Source: an uncultured Solobacterium sp.
GTDB taxonomy: Bacteria > Bacillota_I > Bacilli_A > Erysipelotrichales > Erysipelotrichaceae
Assembly (NCBI GenBank): GCA_937895985.1
Contig: CALBKL010000162.1
Span: 1 to 25,928, forward strand
Length of the DNA stretch: 25,928 nucleotides
Reading direction: 5' to 3'
Both the position numbers and the translations under genes were made by a program. This document shows positions 23,967 to 25,928 of this stretch, piece by piece. Numbering within the stretch: position 1 is the stretch's first letter; each line of letters starts with the position of its first letter. Below the pieces are notes generated by a model. It worked only from the letters and a program-made list of their open reading frames with translations, did not search any database and was not told the origin of the DNA.

Positions 23967-25807
23967 CCAAAATACCATCCTGGTAGCCATGCTAGAAACT
24001 TAGCGAATTGTACAGTCGTACCAAATCCAGTTATTACTGGCAAAAATAAGATAAACAACATTACATAGAATGCTAGATATACTGATACTACAATATGATA
24101 TTTAAGCTCTTGAAGATGATAGATGCAGAAAACAATCGCAATAATGGTAAATAGTGATGTTGGATAGAAGTGATATGCAAATACGATACGATGGACATAG
24201 ATAATCCATGGTAATAGACCACTAAAATAACCAACCACAATATACCAAGCTACCGTATCTTTCTTAAATAGTGCACAGTATGTTGTATAGAGGATTGCTG
24301 GGACACCTGCCCATGTTAGTAGTGGGTTTGAGAAACAAGAGATTGTATGGAATACATCTTTAACATTACCAACGTAATACCACATTGGACGTAAATCAAA
24401 TATCCATTGAAACCAAGTGCTTTGATATGGATGTGTCGCGTTTAGATTCACGTGATAGAAATACATTTGTTGAGCTTGTTTCCAAACGTTAGCGATAGAC
24501 CATGGTTCATTGCGGAAAATCTGATCAGGGATATAAGAAATACAGTAGATTGTAATTGGAAGAATGATGAAGAATAATACGCACAATAACATTGTCTTTA
24601 GCAGTGTCGGGAAGAACTGAGAATGCGCTTGCTTATCCTTCTGATATTCAAGATATCGTTGAATCCAGTTTGTAAATAGCATCACTGCTAGTCCTACAGC
24701 TGCATAGCATCCAGTCCACTTAGCTGCAATTGATAAACCCATAAAGATACCAGATGCAAGTAGATATAGAATTCCTTTTTGCATTGGTAAGGTATAAAAA
24801 CTAGACATACAGTACTTTAACATCCAATAGAATGAACATAATATGAATAGAATACTAAATGGTTCTAGGGTGGCGATACGAGATGTCGTCATGTGCATGA
24901 AATCTGCTGCTAATAAGAATGAACCAATTAAAGATAAATCATCTCGTTTCAATAATATTTTTAAGATTCCGTACAATACCGGTAACATGAATACACCAGC
25001 GATAGCTCCTGGCAAACGCCAAGCTAATGGGTTCATGCCAAATAAATGAATTGATAGGGCAATGATGTTGGTTCCAAGTAATGGGTGAACATTTGCGTAC
25101 ATGTACTGTCTATTTGCGATTTCCCATGCATTACGTACGTGATAGATTTCATCAAAGTACGCCTGGTCATAATAGGTAGGAGATAGTACTAATTTATCTT
25201 GTTCATCAATAAGTAAGCTACCAGGATATGGTCCATCCTTCTGCTTATCTCGCAAGATAGAAATAGGTAAGAATCCAGTATGATCTTCATTACGGAAACC
25301 AATTTCCGTTAGTGAACTATTGTCATTAGGATTGATGAGTTTGATATAACGATATTGCCAATTGCCTCGTTCAATCGCATAAGTGTAAATATTTCCCTGA
25401 TTTAAACTTGCAATATGGGTCCAATCCTTTAAATCATTCGAGGCATAGATTTGAATCTGATTGGTTCCAATCTGGTAAGCAGAAGGGTTGGAATTTGTAT
25501 CACCCTCCCCATAGATTGTATAGATTGCATCGAATTTTTCACTCTTACCAAAGTCAAATGTGATTTGTTGTTTCTCGGCGGTAGGTTGCCAAGTAGTAGT
25601 TGGAAAACGAGTTGACCCAAGCTTCCAAAATGAAATGATTGCGTAAATTATCATCAATAAAACAAGTGATAAAATACTGCGATGTTTATCTATTTTAAAG
25701 TACTCTAAACGATATAAAAAATAGCCAATTCCAAGTATTACAAATGTAAAGCACAATAGAATTAGAAACTCACTATTTGAAAATAATAACAAACTCAACT
25801 TTTCCAT
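23963..25807 (-). CDS. PMT-family glycosyltransferase with inserted discoidin-like domain
   Basis: A 614-residue membrane glycosyltransferase of the PMT/GT39 type, using a polyprenyl-phosphate sugar. Two N-terminal helices (~14-31, 45-61) are followed by a soluble discoidin-like (F5/8 type C) domain at about 62-177, with the tell-tale TFDFGKSEKFDAIYTIYGEG, IQIYASNDLKDWTHI and YRYIKLINP. The catalytic loop comes next: YFDEIYHVRNAWE, with the Asp219-Glu220 pair, then HPLLG and a many-helix GT-C core (HMTTSRIATLEPF, AAKWTG). The start ATG at 25807 has GGAG upstream. First gene of a two-gene operon with the PTPS-related protein; the usual target would be surface proteins or wall glycans. Discoidin-bearing PMT proteins occur in other Firmicutes (recalled). 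Confidence 0.85.
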   Translation of the reverse strand: MEKLSLLLFSNSEFLILLCFTFVILGIGYFLYRLEYFKIDKHRSILSLVLLMIIYAIISFWKLGSTRFPTTTWQPTAEKQQITFDFGKSEKFDAIYTIYGEGDTNSNPSAYQIGTNQIQIYASNDLKDWTHIASLNQGNIYTYAIERGNWQYRYIKLINPNDNSSLTEIGFRNEDHTGFLPISILRDKQKDGPYPGSLLIDEQDKLVLSPTYYDQAYFDEIYHVRNAWEIANRQYMYANVHPLLGTNIIALSIHLFGMNPLAWRLPGAIAGVFMLPVLYGILKILLKRDDLSLIGSFLLAADFMHMTTSRIATLEPFSILFILCSFYWMLKYCMSSFYTLPMQKGILYLLASGIFMGLSIAAKWTGCYAAVGLAVMLFTNWIQRYLEYQKDKQAHSQFFPTLLKTMLLCVLFFIILPITIYCISYIPDQIFRNEPWSIANVWKQAQQMYFYHVNLNATHPYQSTWFQWIFDLRPMWYYVGNVKDVFHTISCFSNPLLTWAGVPAILYTTYCALFKKDTVAWYIVVGYFSGLLPWIIYVHRIVFAYHFYPTSLFTIIAIVFCIYHLQELKYHIVVSVYLAFYVMLFILFLPVITGFGTTVQFAKFLAWLPGWYFG

Positions 25808-25825
25808 AATGTATTCTCCGTACCT

Positions 25826-25831
25826 ATTATA
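25826..25831 (-). promoter_or_regulatory. -10 element of the glycosyltransferase operon
   Basis: Perfect TATAAT on the minus strand, 19 bases before the PMT-like ATG. No good -35 is seen at 16-18 bases. Confidence 0.45.
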
Positions 25832-25860
25832 CTAGAAAAGTTTTAACATCATCACTCTTA

Positions 25861-25889
25861 TTGACAGTGTGATAGAAAGTGCTAAGATA
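25861..25889 (+). promoter_or_regulatory. Promoter of a heat-shock operon beyond the window
   Basis: Perfect -35 TTGACA (25861-25866) with a -10 of TAAGAT or AAGATA starting at 25883/25884, spacer 16-17. It points out of the window to the right and directly precedes the CIRCE element. Confidence 0.6.
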
Positions 25890-25923
25890 AACTATGTTAG
25901 CACTATATATATTAGAGTGCTAA
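25878..25923. promoter_or_regulatory. CIRCE operator (HrcA) with an extra half-site
   Basis: TTAGCACTA (25897-25905), nine bases, GAGTGCTAA (25915-25923) matches the CIRCE consensus TTAGCACTC-N9-GAGTGCTAA with one mismatch. HrcA binds CIRCE to repress chaperone genes. A further half-site AGTGCTAA lies at 25878-25885 over the -10. The downstream operon should be hrcA-grpE-dnaK or groES-groEL. Confidence 0.92.
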
Positions 25924-25928
25924 AAGGC

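Noticed and set aside
1..25928. CRISPR arrays, tRNA or rRNA genes, insertion sequences
   Set aside because: No regularly spaced repeats, no cloverleaf or rRNA sequence and no transposase were recognised by eye on either strand.

Overview
The window joins two unlike pieces of DNA. About 1-2400 is a phage fragment read from the minus strand: a tape-measure protein C-terminus, a small helix-turn-helix protein and a ClpP-like prohead protease. These genes have no Shine-Dalgarno sequences and the proteins resemble those of Bacteroidetes phages. About 2400-25928 is an ordinary low-GC Firmicutes chromosome with strong AGGAGG-type ribosome sites, a T-box leader, a perfect CcpA (cre) site and a CIRCE element. 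From general protein character (my inference) it looks like a gut Erysipelotrichaceae-like bacterium. The switch lies inside two reading frames: residue ~300 of an AdhE aldehyde/alcohol dehydrogenase runs in frame into the tape-measure protein. I read this as an assembly chimera or an illegitimate junction, not a real fusion protein.

Layout from left to right. 1-2400: phage genes (minus). 2400-3299: 5' third of adhE (minus), with a promoter and a Rex-like operator. 3468-3746: acylphosphatase (minus). 3822-5180: a peptidase S51/class-I amidotransferase-like protein that has lost its nucleophile serine, then a GNAT acetyltransferase. 5254-6956: a LytTR response regulator and GHKL histidine kinase pair. 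7047-10629: two overlapping ABC exporter half-transporters, probably a heterodimer linked to the two-component system. 10630-11123: non-coding, holding a very long terminator hairpin, an AT-rich palindrome and a T-box leader. 11124-14571: pheS-pheT.

14610-22270 is a coherent sugar-utilisation locus. A divergent AraC-family regulator faces a lipoprotein sugar-binding protein, two permeases, a 55-residue membrane protein, an MsmK/UgpC-like ATPase and a GH112 1,3-beta-galactosyl-N-acetylhexosamine phosphorylase. The likely job is uptake and phosphorolysis of galacto-N-biose/lacto-N-biose from mucin or milk glycans. The shared promoter region has a cre site and GCAATAT repeats spaced 21 bp apart, so activation by the AraC protein and repression by CcpA are both predicted.

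22293-25807 (minus) encodes two membrane glycosyltransferase-like proteins: a PTPS-related GT-C protein and a PMT-family protein with a discoidin-like domain inserted after its N-terminal membrane segments. The right edge (25861-25923) is a promoter with a CIRCE operator pointing out of the window, so an HrcA-controlled chaperone operon should follow.
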